A DNA stretch of 64,000 bases from Tetraselmis striata (taxonomy: Eukaryota > Chlorophyta > Chlorodendrophyceae > Chlorodendrales > Chlorodendraceae). Positions 51,536-62,358 of this stretch are shown here, in pieces. A model generated the notes under the pieces. It did not search any database and was not told the DNA's origin. It saw nothing but the letters and a program-made list of their open reading frames with translations. The stretch covers positions 62,001 through 126,000 of the forward strand of contig VCJN01002370.1 of NCBI GenBank assembly GCA_006384855.1. Reading direction: 5' to 3'. Made by a program: the position numbers and the translations under genes. Position 1 is the stretch's first letter. Every line of letters starts with the position of its first letter.

Positions 51536-52876
51536 TCACACCTTCAGAACACGCCACCTTTTCTTCTTGATCCCAAATACACATTCCGAGTCCTTTCGCA
51601 CACTTTCGCTGAGAGCGCCAGCAACCGCCAGGGCAAGTGTGCCAGCCTCATCCGGCTTCTGACCCGCCATCGTCTCTCTCCATCTGTGATAACCCCCGTC
51701 ATTGATGGCATGGACACCCTTGTGTTCGCGCAGGCTGCCATCAGATCTATACGTCTGCCAAGTGGCCTCTGTGAACATTTTGTTTTCTCTCACCTGCAGT
51801 TGAAACCAACCCCAGCATTCAATCGGCATGAGGGAACCACCATATATAGCACAAGCGGGAAGAATCAATCCGCCAGCACGCACCTCCCTTATGAACGGGT
51901 CATCTCTCACTATGGTTTTGTCATTACGACCCCCAGCAAAGGGACCGTGGACAGAAAAGATCCACCTGCACAGCAGAGGTACATAACAGCGCAACATTTG
52001 AGGGAGATACAAGAACGGCGCTGAGGCGCTTGAACCAGCAAGACCCGCTGGTTTGGGGCAAGTGGAGAGGGGGGGGGGGGGGGGGGAGGGGGGGGGGGGG
52101 GGGGGGGGGGGCTCACTTCTGGTGACCCACATTCACATTCCAAGCTAGCGTAGGGTACCCCTCCTTGCCAACCATATTGGCGCGCTCTGAAGCCGGGGCG
52201 TTGTCGTAACCGCTATTGTGGACAGCGTCTTGACTGGATACGGCACCGGGAAAGCCGCAACGAGCAAAGATGCGCTGCTGCTTCTGCACATCGGCTTTCG
52301 TTTGCGGCGCCTGGATCCACACAGGCTGAAAAGTCTGGACGAACCACCGAAACCATCCTATCACAGTCTGCTTCTTGCCTTCTTGCCTGTCCATACCGAA
52401 CATGAAAGTTCCCAAGGTAGCTTTGGACAAGTCAGAACTATCCTCAATGCCGTCGATCGGGATGCCCAGGGCAAGCATACGGAGAGCCGCAGCAAGCTTC
52501 AAGCCGAGCGGTGCGGGAGGGTTGCCAGCCTTCTTTACCGTCTCGTTGGGGAAAATTTTGGAGGCACAAGTCCGTTGTAGCAGCCAGTTGAACATGGGCC
52601 AAGGAACTCGGAACTTGAAACGGAATTCGTCCCAGGCCAATGATCCCTGACGCATACCAGACAGGTATCGGGTGTACCACTTGCCGTTATAAAAGTCGCG
52701 CTGCCTCTTTTCTTCCCGCGACCCATCTTCAGAGGCTTCCTGGTAGGGGCGGCGCGCTACCTCCAAGGGTCCACGCGCTATGCCCCGCCCGCCTTGTCGG
52801 CGCCCGCCGCCATCTTCCGGAACGACGAAGTAGTCCATGGGGTCGAAGTCATCGTCCGGGTCGCCCCGTTGCAGAT

Positions 52877-52915
<39 letters not shown>

Positions 52916-53055
52916 AGCAGCAGAATACTGCAGAGGTGCCGAGAGAGATCATTGGCTGCCTCCTCCTCTTCGGCGACTAGTTTCGCGATCGTGACCGGAT
53001 CCAAAACCCCCATCTCGTCCGATTCCGCATGCGAGTCGGCGGAGTGGGCGAACAT
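51536..53055 (-). CDS. Harbinger transposase (DDE_4 type)
   Basis: Two exons: 52117-53055 and 51536-51965; the intron (51,966-52,116) has GTGAGC..TGTGCAG ends and a sense-strand poly-C run. The start MFAHSADSHAESDEMG precedes an acidic segment; a poly-G run at about 52,880-52,914 (sense) then shifts the frame by its present length, so the ORF is interrupted unless the run length is wrong. After it come WPMFNWLLQR and LGLKLAAALRMLALG, the N-terminal helices of the family. Catalytic residues: first Asp in SSQDAVH, followed by GKEGYPTLAWNVNVGH; second Asp in FAGGRNDKTIVRDD; Glu in SVRKDSECVFGIKKKRW. All three are present, so only the homopolymer casts doubt on function. It acts in the nucleus, cutting and pasting the element. 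Confidence 0.85.
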
Positions 53056-53409
53056 GTCGTGCTATACGCTGCGGCGGGGCGTGGTTGAAGCAGAGCGGGA
53101 GTGGGCAGAGGCTCGCTGAGTCGTGTGGATCGAGGCACAATGGATGATTGATGCCCGCAGAGCCCCGCGCGCCCGTTTGAATTCGGCTGACATGCGCGCG
53201 CCCCCCGCCCGTATCGTTTGACGATCGTAACTTGGCGCGAATATCGGCGCAGCTTCCTCCAGGGAAACGGCTTGAATGGTCGAAGATCTCCTACATTCCT
53301 CCGATGGGCGCGCGCCACGCGCCCCTTTCTTTTGACGATCGTAACTTCTGCCTTATTATTCGTCGTCCGAATTCCCTTATCCCTTCATGTTCCATCGATA
53401 AGTATTAGG

Positions 53410-53884
53410 CACTGTAACGATTTGATCTAAACGTGTTTATGGGGTTTCCTAACGGATTAAAGCTGTCCTAGTGCGACCAGTACGCTCTGTAGTGGTTTCA
53501 AGCGGTTACCATCGGGTTTTGGTACGGGCTGTCCCATCGCCCACGAGCCCTGCGCTCCCGGCCGGGGAGCTACTTAGGACAGCCACCAGCAGCTCGTTTG
53601 CCATCTTCGAGCTCGCTGCCTTTGGCAGCGGCTTCGCGTACTTGGGCGCGCGAGGGTCACTGAGGCTGAACAAGTCCGCCCCGAGGTTCATCCACCCGGT
53701 AGTGAGTCGTCGTGCCGCGCACATATGCGTTACAACATCAGGCAGCGACAGACATCCCCTCGGTAGTGTGGTTTTCCCTACTCGTGCGCCCGAGGTCGTT
53801 TTCCGATTTTTGCCATGGGTTTGCAGCTGGGACGTTTTCGGGTAGCGATGCGCTCGGCAAGGAATTGGAGCTGGGGGTTCCCCG

Positions 53885-53924
<40 letters not shown>

Positions 53925-54450
53925 ACCTCAACACCCGAAGTCGAGTCGCAGTACATGCCTTCGGGGCTCTCGCAGTGGAGCGCCCTCTCGCAGTAGTCAA
54001 CTCCTGAGGTTTAGGTGAGGTGGATGGCCGCTGGTCGCCAAGGTTATCAACGACGACAACTCTGCCCACCGCAACAAATCGGCGCGGACGGAGGAGGACG
54101 TCCATGTCGTCGGGGCGGCCACATATAGTCCCGCAAGACACTTCAACCCGGTCCGCGTGTCCTCGCAGCAGGGCGTCGTGGAATCAACGGTCGTTATATA
54201 TACATGCAGTGGTTTTCCGGAACTACTCGCGTAATTGGTCTGTTCCGGGGTTGGCGCCGCTCATGCGCCGGTGTTTTGAGAGGGCTCGTTGCCCTCGCCC
54301 CAATCATGCTTCAGCAACGTTTGCTGTTGTCGCAGTGGGAGGCATTTGTCCGGCTCGTGCCGATGCGTCTCCGACGCCTCCTACTGCAACGTCGTCGTCA
54401 CAAGGACCACGACAACCTGCAGCTGCCCGCCGGGGGGTAGCTCTACCACA
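53410..54450 (-). mobile_element. element of unknown type, diverged inverted copy (empty site)
   Basis: On the minus strand a 211-codon frame (53,506-54,141) is open and similar to the unit A/B element: RPDDMDVLLRPRRFVAVG, TSGARVGKTTLPRGCLS, then NLGADLFSLSDPRAP. A poly-Pro run from a C tract sits in the middle. Similarity continues on both sides, down to GGAAACCCCATAAACACG near 53,440 and up to about 54,420. The sequence around 54,220 corresponds to the insertion site of the 775-bp element but is uninterrupted. No known domain was recognised. Confidence 0.55.
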
Positions 54451-54823
54451 TGGCGTGTCTGGCGTCTCGTGGTGTACGTAACTACCCCTGGCCAACTCTG
54501 GGTTTGGGACTTCGGCGTCCGTCGTTGGTGCATGAAGTCACCCTCGCCCGACATCATTGGCATCGTTACGGGCCGGCATGGGCTACATGTGGTCAAATCT
54601 GCGTAACACACGGAAAAATCCCCCTTTGTGACTAATAAGTAGTGCCACTATAGCGAGGGTGTTGTCGTTGTAGACATTTGCTTTTCGAATGAGGCAACGG
54701 TGCCATGGCTATATGCCAGACCTACAACCGCGGTTGGCGCATGAGGTCAAGTGTTGGGGCGGCTTCGGCTGATGACATGCGGCGAAATTTACTTTATTTC
54801 TAGTAGTTGGCGCACGACGCTGA

Positions 54824-55932
54824 CTACGACACGACGATGATGCGTCGCCTCCGCGCCAACATGTGACACGAGGGGATAAGTGGAGCTCGCGGAGGAAGAA
54901 CCGCACGGCCAGGATGGCCAACTACGACTATTGTGCCATTGTGCCTGTCCCGCCAGCGATTGCAGATCGCACACCAGGAGCCGCCGCGCGTTGCGGGACG
55001 AGCTGCCAGGCCTGCGTAGCGACGCGCTGCAACTTGTCCGTCGGGGCATGAAAGATATCCCCTCTGGGTGTCGATGTCGACCCCAAGGTGTCGCCCGAGC
55101 TCCCGCCTGGCAGGGCTCCTGAAAAGCCTCGCTTGGGGTTGCGGGACAGCCCCGGGCAAGCGAGGAGCCACGTCAGCCCCTTCCGGAGCTGGAGCGCCTC
55201 CTCCTTCGTCGAGATTAAGAGCATAAAGTCGTCGACATATACGGCAATATATCCCCCCCACCCCCCCCCCCCCCCCCCCCCCCCCCGCAAGCGCGTCCGC
55301 CGGAGAGAGCGCTTCCTGCGGCGTTCGTGCAACTTGTGCGAAAAGGGAGTTCGGTCTTGCGTAGGTAGCGGACGAAGGTCTCGATGAACGTTGTGAAAAT
55401 GTAGGGGGAGAGGGACCACTACCTCATGGGTAGACCGGTGAGTCTGTAGAGTTGCCCGCGGATGTCGACAGTGAAGTAGTTCCGGTCCTGCTCGGCGATG
55501 CCGAGGGCATTAAAGAAGCCGTCTTGTAGGTCGAACAAAAACATGTAGTCGCCCTTCCTCGTGAGGTGTTAAATCCCGAATAAGTGGGTCTCCATCTTGA
55601 GTCGCTTGCGAACTACGCAATAGGTGTTGAGCACGCGCAAGTCGACTATGCAGCGCAACTGGTTGATGCCGGCGGGTTTGGGAACAAAAAATTCTTGGAA
55701 CGAACATTGCGCATGTGCCGCTCTCCCACGCTCCGGCGGCGATGAAGCGGGCGAACTCCACCTCCGGGAAGGTGAGCTGCGCCGAGGTGGCGTTAAGCAT
55801 AGACACGCCGCAGAGGAAAGGCTTGGGGGGCAGGTTTTGGCGGAAGGGGATGCGGACGCTCTTCCGCCCGGATCCACAAAGGGTTTGTGCGCCGATGTCG
55901 CTCCATGTAGTAATGCTAGCTCCGCCGCACAC
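54824..55932 (-). pseudogene. DIRS-like retroelement reverse transcriptase, frameshifted
   Basis: Reading the minus strand: LTFPEVEFARFIAAGAWE, then LVPKPAGINQLRCIVDLRVL with LNTYCVV (about 55,700-55,600), the RT motif region 'LVPKP.G..R.IVDLR.LN'; then, after frameshifts, YVDDFMLLISTKEEALQLRK (about 55,246-55,187), the catalytic block, followed by LSRNPKRGF and an LGVDIDTQRG-like stretch. These fit DIRS-like RTs with YVDDF. At least three frameshifts and a poly-C run (55,257-55,286) break the ORF. No tyrosine recombinase or RNase H was recognised downstream. Confidence 0.6.
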
Positions 55933-55950
55933 GATGTCGCATGTATGTAC

Positions 55951-57011
55951 TCAGAGTCGGGGGTACAAGAATCGACGCACACCGTCATGCCTCGTCCTCG
56001 TCGGCGGTAGCAGTCTTCTTGCCATGGCGGTCGGGCTGGGGCGTGGTAGGCTTCGTAGGCCGCGGCGGCTGCGTCTTGTCCGTCTTCCTGCCCCTATCGG
56101 TCTTGGTGGGCTTGGTGCCGGTAGCTCTTCCGCCGCCGCGCCCGACACCCGTCCGCTGCCGCCGGGTTCTCCACTCCGCTTGAAGTGAGAGGCAGCTTGG
56201 GCTTTGGCAGCCTGCATGAGGTTGACCTCGAGTCGTTTGTCGTCGAGGGCGGCGAGTAGTCCGGCTATCCCATTGGTTCCGCGCTCGGCGACGGCGGTGT
56301 CAAAGACGCGGATGTAGACGAGCCGCGCGGCGACTCGCTCCTCGCCCGAGAGCGTCTTCTTGCACTTTAATCGACGTAGGTAGTAGGCGAGGTGGTCCTC
56401 GGACCGGGCGTTGGCCGTGGAGAGCTGGGGGAGAGCGGAGGCGAGTATGTCGTTGCAATTGGCGTGCGCGGTGCCCGTCGGGATGGCGTTACTTGCGTGA
56501 AGCGTTGCGAAAGCGTCCTCGAGCGCCGCGTGAGCAGCGGCGGTAAAGACACCATAGCACAAGAGATGCCGGTATTCGTCGCGCGTCGCGTGCTTCTTCT
56601 CCTCCGTGAGGTTCTTCTTCTCCACTCGTCTTCTCGCGAAGTCCACGTGATGGGGGCTAGCAGCCCGACGGGGGCGGGCATGCACTCGACGTACGCCCGA
56701 GGTAGGACGTCAATCCAGTCCCGCGGGACGATGAACGCCGCGGGGACAGTAGGTTGCGTGCGAAGAGAAGCCAGAGGGAGGGCCCTCGGAGCCGTCGTCA
56801 GGCGTCGGGGGATTGGGCTTGTGCTGGGGTGGGGGGGTTGGGGGAGGCGAGAGTGGGTGTATAGCTTGTCGAGCCCCAATGCTAGTCGTTGGACCACGGC
56901 AGTCATGTCGGCGACGGCGTCCGGGGCGGCACGGCGGTCGTCACCGCTCGGCTCCTCGCGTTTGTCTTCGTACATGTCGTCAGGCAGCTTGGGTTGCTTG
57001 AGCGCCATCAT
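55951..57011 (-). pseudogene. gag-like ORF of the DIRS-like element
   Basis: The minus strand opens with MMALKQPKLPDDMYEDKREE at 57,011 and, after a frameshift near 56,690, continues as a 244-codon frame rich in charged helices (EEKKHATRDEYRHLLCYG; DHLAYYLRRLKCKKTLSGEE; AARLVYIRVFDTAVAER), ending in an Arg/Pro/Ser-rich, basic tail. Its position just upstream of the RT on the same strand suggests a capsid-type protein. No zinc knuckle was seen. Confidence 0.45.
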
Positions 57012-57689
57012 ATCGTAGTCGCGTGGGTCTCGGCGAACGTCGAATGTCGAACGTCCTTGTGAGAGGGTTGTAGAGGTCGGACTTAGCGAGTCTACTAGAG
57101 TCTCGATGCCTTGCGTGAGCGATGAGCTCGTGCATAAGCTGATAAGCAGAAGGTGAGCGCCCTTGGTGGGGACCGGAGCATCATCTAGGGGCTGGGACCC
57201 GCGCGTCGCTGCCCGCGGGCCGTGTGTGTTGGTAGCTGAAACGCCCGGGGAAACTGAACAATACGTACGGATGGATTACCAGGTACCAAGTCCCGGTGTA
57301 ATCCAAACCTCAATTAATATTTTACATATGACCATTTTTTGCCCCCCACCCGGGACATGACTGGCAACAACGAACGACGAGGGGATATCTCAAGGCAACA
57401 GCAGCAGCGCGCGCAAATAATGAGGGTGAATAATGCTGCATGTCATTTTCGGCCGTAACCGCAAATAATCGTACGGGTACCCGGTACGAATTTACGGTTG
57501 CGGCTCGCGAGTAGTCGTAAACGCTCAACACGGAGTTGTATTATTGAGCCGTAACCGTAAACTGGCGGATTTGCGGCTCGAGGATTTGCGGCTGGCCTCG
57601 CTGGTCGCAAATATCGCAATATTTACGACCGCCCTAAATATGGCTCACTGAGCCGTAAATGGAAGTAGTACTTTACGCATAATATACAT
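57012..57689. other. repeat-rich spacer between two retroelements
   Basis: It contains many GCCGTAA/TTTACGG words. GCCGTAACCGCAAAT (57,452-57,466) is mirrored with two changes by ATTTACGGTTGCGGC (57,490-57,504), forming an imperfect palindrome of about 53 bp. No coding potential was recognised. Confidence 0.5.
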
Positions 57690-57965
57690 TGTTGGACCCA
57701 GGGTACCCCGGTACCCGGAATCCGCTTTTTCTCTCTGTGAAATCCGCATTTTTCTGGCTGCCGTACATGAGCCTAATTTGGACCTTATGGCAGCAGTACG
57801 GCACCAAAGCATGGCACCTAGGCATCTTTGCCAATTGGCCTTCTTAGACGGAGAGGTGTCCGTTCTAATTGACACCTAGCCGGCTGGTTTAAATTGCCAG
57901 CCTCGGCTCCTTGTAATTCAGTCAACTGCTTTTCCTAAAATATTCCGACTCACCCTTTCTCTCTC

Positions 57966-58151
57966 GTGACAGTGCCACTCAGCCATCACCACGGCGACAG
58001 CGACTACCTTTCGTCCATCGCCCACGGCTCATAGCAGCCCTTTGCCTTCCCAGTTTGCATCTCGCTTGCTGCCACTCGACGTGATTCGACGCATACACGC
58101 CGACTCTCGCCGACTCTCCCCCCATCAGTGACAGTGCCACTCAGCCATCAC
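57966..58151. repeat. 24-bp direct repeat pair in the Copia leader
   Basis: The same 24 bases, beginning GTGACAGTGCC and ending CAGCCATCAC, occur at 57,966-57,989 and 58,128-58,151, 162 bases apart. Between them CGACTCT(C)GC units also repeat. Confidence 0.85.
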
Positions 58152-58362
58152 TTCGACAATCTCCCTCCGACAGGTTTTTGGGCCCTCTCCTTTGGTTCGA
58201 CGTCTTGCCCCGTGCTCGACGCCTGCCAGAGGCTTCAACCTGCGTGTATCTCGACCCTCGACAATTTCCGACGATCGACGGCGCCGTACGACGAGTTTTT
58301 CTTCCCACCCGCCCACCCCTACAGTTATACATCCTCAAGCACAAGTGCGCCATCCCTTCGCA

Positions 58363-60140
58363 ATGTCTACCAGCATCAACACCGGCATGATGAACACCCC
58401 CCTGGCCAATCTGGCTCGGCAGAGTGCGATCAAGACCGACCCTGGCCACGCCCCACCACCTCCTGACTTCCGTGATGATAGCAATTCTGACGACACCTTC
58501 AGCATGGACGGGGCGTCAGACAATGACTCCGAGGTCGTCCAGCATATCAAGCCAGCTGCAGTGAAGCCGACACTCGACCTCAAGAAGTCCCCATCTGGGA
58601 CAACACCATCTCTACACGAGACAACGCTCAAGCCATCAAGATCGCTCTCGGCAGCGCTGGCTACTTGGACACCACCAAGGGCAAAGGCACCCGTCAGGAG
58701 CAAATGATCCTTCTGGCCGCCCTACGCCACGCAACAACCCATTATCCCATGGCACTGGCCATCGTCAACAGCATCAGCATGGATTCCAGGAAGTGTGGAT
58801 ACACCGCATGGAAGGCTCTTCTTACTGAGCTCCAGGGCTCAGCCATGGAGGAGCATAAGCGCTTGGAGGAAGAGATCACAGCGGGCCAGCTCCCGAATGA
58901 GCCGGTTCAGGTGTATGTTCGGCGCTACCAGAACCTCTGGAATCTGCTGAACAAGGCACATGGCCAGTGGACCTTCGAGTACGTGGCTGCCAACTACCTC
59001 ATCCCAGGTCTTCACCCAGACTACGATCATATCGTCGACACCACCACCTCGGCGGCCAATGTCAACGAGAAGCTGGCAACCATCATCAGCGCCGGACAGA
59101 ACATGGAGGCGCGCAAGCGTCAGCGTCAGCAGCGCGTCCGCGCCTGCCCACCCAACCTCAATTCCTACAGCCCCAGGGACCCGCAGCACACCACCGGCCC
59201 CAGCGTTGTCTGCAGGCGGTGTGACCGTCCGGGCCATACCCAGCAGCAGTGTGTGGCCAGGCGCCATGCCAATGGCATGCATATCCTGGATGACACCACG
59301 CCGACCAGCACCATGACCAACCCTCGCTATGACCGCCATCAGCGCGCGCCTGCGGAGCGTCGCGTCAACACCAACTATGGCCACCACCCGCGCGACAACT
59401 ACCGCCATCAGGCACCGCCAGGCCAGCCTTTCTACAACGACAACCGCAACAATCAGAACAGGCCCCAGCGGCAGCAACGTTGGACAAACCAGGGCGGCAA
59501 CGACGGCATGCAGCGTCATCAGCAGCCGGTCGGCTTCGTCTCCCCTGCCGGACGTCAGCACCCGGGTCATCAGCATGCCAGCGACACCTTCACCCAACGG
59601 CCGACGGGACACCAGGAGGCCTACCCGTTCGTGGGAGTGTCCCCATCAGCACAACACCACAGCAGCCTGCCTATCATGCTCACCTGCAACTCTGCCGCCC
59701 AACGAGGGGCGGACACCGGAGCACATGAGGGGGAGGGCGAGGACATCGCGGAGGATGACTTACATGACCCCTGGCACGTCCCCTACTCCGACTCTTATGG
59801 CGACTTCGAGTCCCCGTTCTCACCCTCATGGCATGTTCACCGCTCCCGCCCTCACCCCGACGCCTTCCCGATCTTCGATACCCCCGACATCCCCCCCCGC
59901 TGGAACGTTTACTCCCATCCCTACTCCCTCGATCCCCCCATCCACCTATTCGACATCAATTGGCAACGTCCCCACCCCGTCCCCACCTCAGCCCAACCCC
60001 TATGCCTCACTTCACCCACATTCCCCGCCTCGGCGGCGTTGGCATTCCACATTCTTCATGCGGAGCAAGGCGCCCTGCGTGGCGACCCGCCACCAACACT
60101 ACCGCTCCTCACCGCTGCGCCGATCCTCCCGCTGCCAACC
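58363..60140 (+). CDS. Copia gag with CCHC zinc knuckle, frameshifted
   Basis: The likely start is ATG at 58,363 (MSTSINTGMMNTPLANLARQ). The frame shifts near 58,590 at a C run; the new frame reads IWDNTISTRDNAQAIKIALG, YLDTTKGKGTRQEQM and continues open to 60,191. GYTAWKALLTELQGSAMEEH, VQVYVRRYQNLWNLL and a long helical part fit the UBN2/Copia gag domain. The zinc knuckle CRRCDRPGHTQQQC (CX2CX4HX4C) lies at about 59,212-59,253. A His/Pro/Arg/Gln-rich basic region and a Pro-rich tail follow, longer than in a usual Copia gag, and lead towards the methyltransferase. The product would package the element RNA in cytoplasmic particles. Confidence 0.75.
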
Positions 60141-61078
60141 TCTGGTCATCGACCATCTGTTTTTGCCCTGCCATGGCCCATCGGCATCTGAAGTAGAGGC
60201 GCTGGTAGGATACGGCTTCACCATCCACAAGATCACCGGCGCCGACCCGTCGCCCGAGGCTCGTACTATGTGGACGCATCGCCTACATGTCATCAGCGAC
60301 AAGTACCCGGACCGTCTGCCTCCTTCAGCATTTCAGGACTGTCATGCCAGGACCCCCATGGACGTCAACAACATCACCATCGCGGAGCTGGAGACCCTGC
60401 GTCCGGTCACCCTCATCGTGTCAAGCCCACCGTGTCAACCATGGTCGCGCGCTGGCTCACGCCTTGGCTGGCAGGACCATCGCTCTCGGACCTTTGCTTC
60501 CGTCATCAGTTTCATCCGTTTCTACCTGACTACAGAGCCCACACCGGTGCGCTACATTGTGGAGAATGTTCCAGGCGCGCTGGACTTCCCTGAGATACTC
60601 TCCTCACTTGGCACCGGCAACATCATGCGTGCGACCGCCTGCGGCTCGGCGGCTCACCGCGACACCCTCCTGTGGACCAATATCGCTTCGCAAACCGATG
60701 TCCAGGACTACATCAACAACATAAACGCCATCGAGCTCACCGACCCCGGCCCCTGCGCGTGGGACCTCCGGATCTCCGAATTCCCCCACTTTACTCTAGT
60801 GGTGACAACTGACTACTTTCCGAAGTTCGTCGCCCGCCCCGGCTCACACGCTTTTCGGATGCAAACCAACGGTCAGCCGGGCATTGGCATGGTCAACGAA
60901 CATGATGGCCCCTAGTCCTGGCAGACAACGGCAGATGGTGCGAACCCCCTGCAGCTCTACGCGCTCGCGCCATGGGCTTCACCTTGGATGATCTGCCCAC
61001 ATCTCACCTTTCTGAGGCGACACTGCGCAAACTTCTCGGCGGGGTCATCGACCTCAACGTAATGCGCAACTACATCAA
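60141..61078 (+). CDS. C5-cytosine DNA methyltransferase domain in a Copia polyprotein
   Basis: Frame 1 up to a TAG at 60,913-60,915 and then frame 3 encode a methyltransferase of about 310 residues. Motif IV is SSPPCQPWSRAG (catalytic Cys codon 60,433-60,435); motif VI is YIVENVPGALD (ENV at 60,562-60,570); motif VIII is GSAAHRDTLLWTN (about 60,643-60,681), like the SAAHR block of Dnmt3-type enzymes; after a target-recognition-sized stretch, motif IX reads ALRARAMGF and motif X LRKLLGGVIDLNVM (about 61,024-61,065). Motif II-like GADPSPEA is present. Motif I (FxGxG) is not intact: LFLPCHGPSASEVEALVGYG stands there. Known analogues are retrotransposon-borne DNMTs reported in dinoflagellates and charophytes; Dnmt3 relation is inferred from motif VIII and length only. 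The TAG and frame change fall between motifs VIII and IX. Confidence 0.88.
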
Positions 61079-61790
61079 GGCTGTCTCGGGCGCCGCCCCT
61101 TCCCCAGCCGTCATCACTGTCTGCCACACGTCATACGGCACCCTCATCACCAGCGATGGCGAGGCATGGGTGCTCATCGACTCGGGAGCATCCTCTCACG
61201 TCAACGCCCACCGCACCGACTACATCTACTACATGGACATTCCTGCGGCGGAGCAATTTCTGGTGGGCGGTTTCGGGCAACCGGCAGTCGGCATCGGCAC
61301 CACGATGGCGCCAACACTAGACATCACAGGCAGGCCACATACCATTGTGGCACGAGACTGTTACCATACTCCTGACATCACCTCCAGTGTCGGTCTCACC
61401 AACATCAGCCGCCTCCTCAGCACCCATCAACTCAGCAAGCAGGGCTACTCTTTCTACTTCAGCCGCCTCCTCAACAGCATGATCACCCCAGATGGCGCAG
61501 TCATCCACCTTCAGCCCTACCCCGGCACCACAGGCATTTACGGCATCAAGCTCCTTCCCATAATCCGCGATCCGTCTCATGGGGTCATGGCACTGCCATC
61601 TCCAACGGCCTCCTACTCCATGTGGCATCTTCGACTTGGTCATCGCTGCGCGCGCCACATGGAGCTCACCCAACAACATGCCATCGGCATCCCGAAACTC
61701 GGATCTGCACCGGAGGCCATATGCCCAGCGTGCATTCATGCCAATCCCACCAGCAGTCAGTCAACCGTCAGCCCTCCCCGCGCGCGGAGG
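61079..61790 (+). CDS. Copia aspartic protease and GAG-pre-integrase zinc finger
   Basis: In frame 3, directly after the methyltransferase, comes VLIDSGASSHV: the DSGAS active site (Asp codon 61,179), typical of Copia proteases. GRPHTIVARDCYHTPDI and LTNISRLLSTHQLSKQG match the usual 'L..V..L...' block before the integrase. MWHLRLGHRCARHMELTQQH and CPACIHAN (about 61,620-61,740) form the HHCC zinc finger of the pre-integrase domain. The protease would release gag, methyltransferase and pol products. The frame then shifts by one near 61,775. Confidence 0.82.
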
Positions 61791-62358
61791 CACCATACAT
61801 GCTCGTGGTCATCGACGACTGGAAGGGACCTTGTCCGTCGGTCACTGGCGCGCAGCATGTTTTCGGCGCGGTGGATTCCTACACTGGAGTAAAGGTAGTG
61901 ATCACCATGCGCACCAAGGACGAGGCCGTCCGCGCCGTCCATCAACTTCATGCGGCGGTTCTCGGCATGGGTCACACCGTTCAACGCATACGTGCCGATC
62001 GCAGCGTGGTTTATACCGGCTCTCCGTTTCGTCAAGCATGTGCAGACCTCAACATCGCGCCGGAGTTTACCGAATCCCACTCTCATCATCAGGCTGGCCT
62101 GGCGGAGCGCTCTTTCCGCACTATCGGTGAGTGTGCCCAAGCCATGCTTCTCCACGCCAGCCTCGACCGCACCGTCTGGGACTGGGCGTATCTTCACGCC
62201 GTCTATCTCTATCTGCAACCGCCAGTGGAGCTCGTCCGTCAACGCCATACCTTACACGCTGATGACCGGTCGCAAACCCGACCTCGCCAACCTGCATGTT
62301 TTCGGCTGTGTGGCCTGGGTCAACATACATGTGACTATGCGGGCAGCCAAAGGGAAAA
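61791..62358 (+). CDS. Copia integrase core, frameshifted
   Basis: In frame 2: YMLVVIDDWKGPCPSVTGAQ, then FGAVDSYTGVKVV with the first acidic residue region (about 61,812), RADRSVVYTGSPF with the second Asp (about 61,994), and ESHSHHQAGLAERSFRTIGE with the catalytic Glu (about 62,105). The spacing of about 37 residues fits the D,D35E pattern. The usual 'TDNGxEF' is replaced by 'ADRSVVYTGS'. After about 62,225 the frame changes again to frame 3 (PYTLMTGRKPDLANLHVFGC, the Copia 'P...W....P....LRxFGC' block) and once more at 62,359. It would insert cDNA copies in the nucleus. Confidence 0.75.

Noticed and set aside
57690-58127. Defined 5' LTR of the Copia element
   Set aside because: TGTTGG at 57,690 is suggestive, but no matching CCAACA end or second LTR is visible in the window, and no tRNA primer site was recognised.
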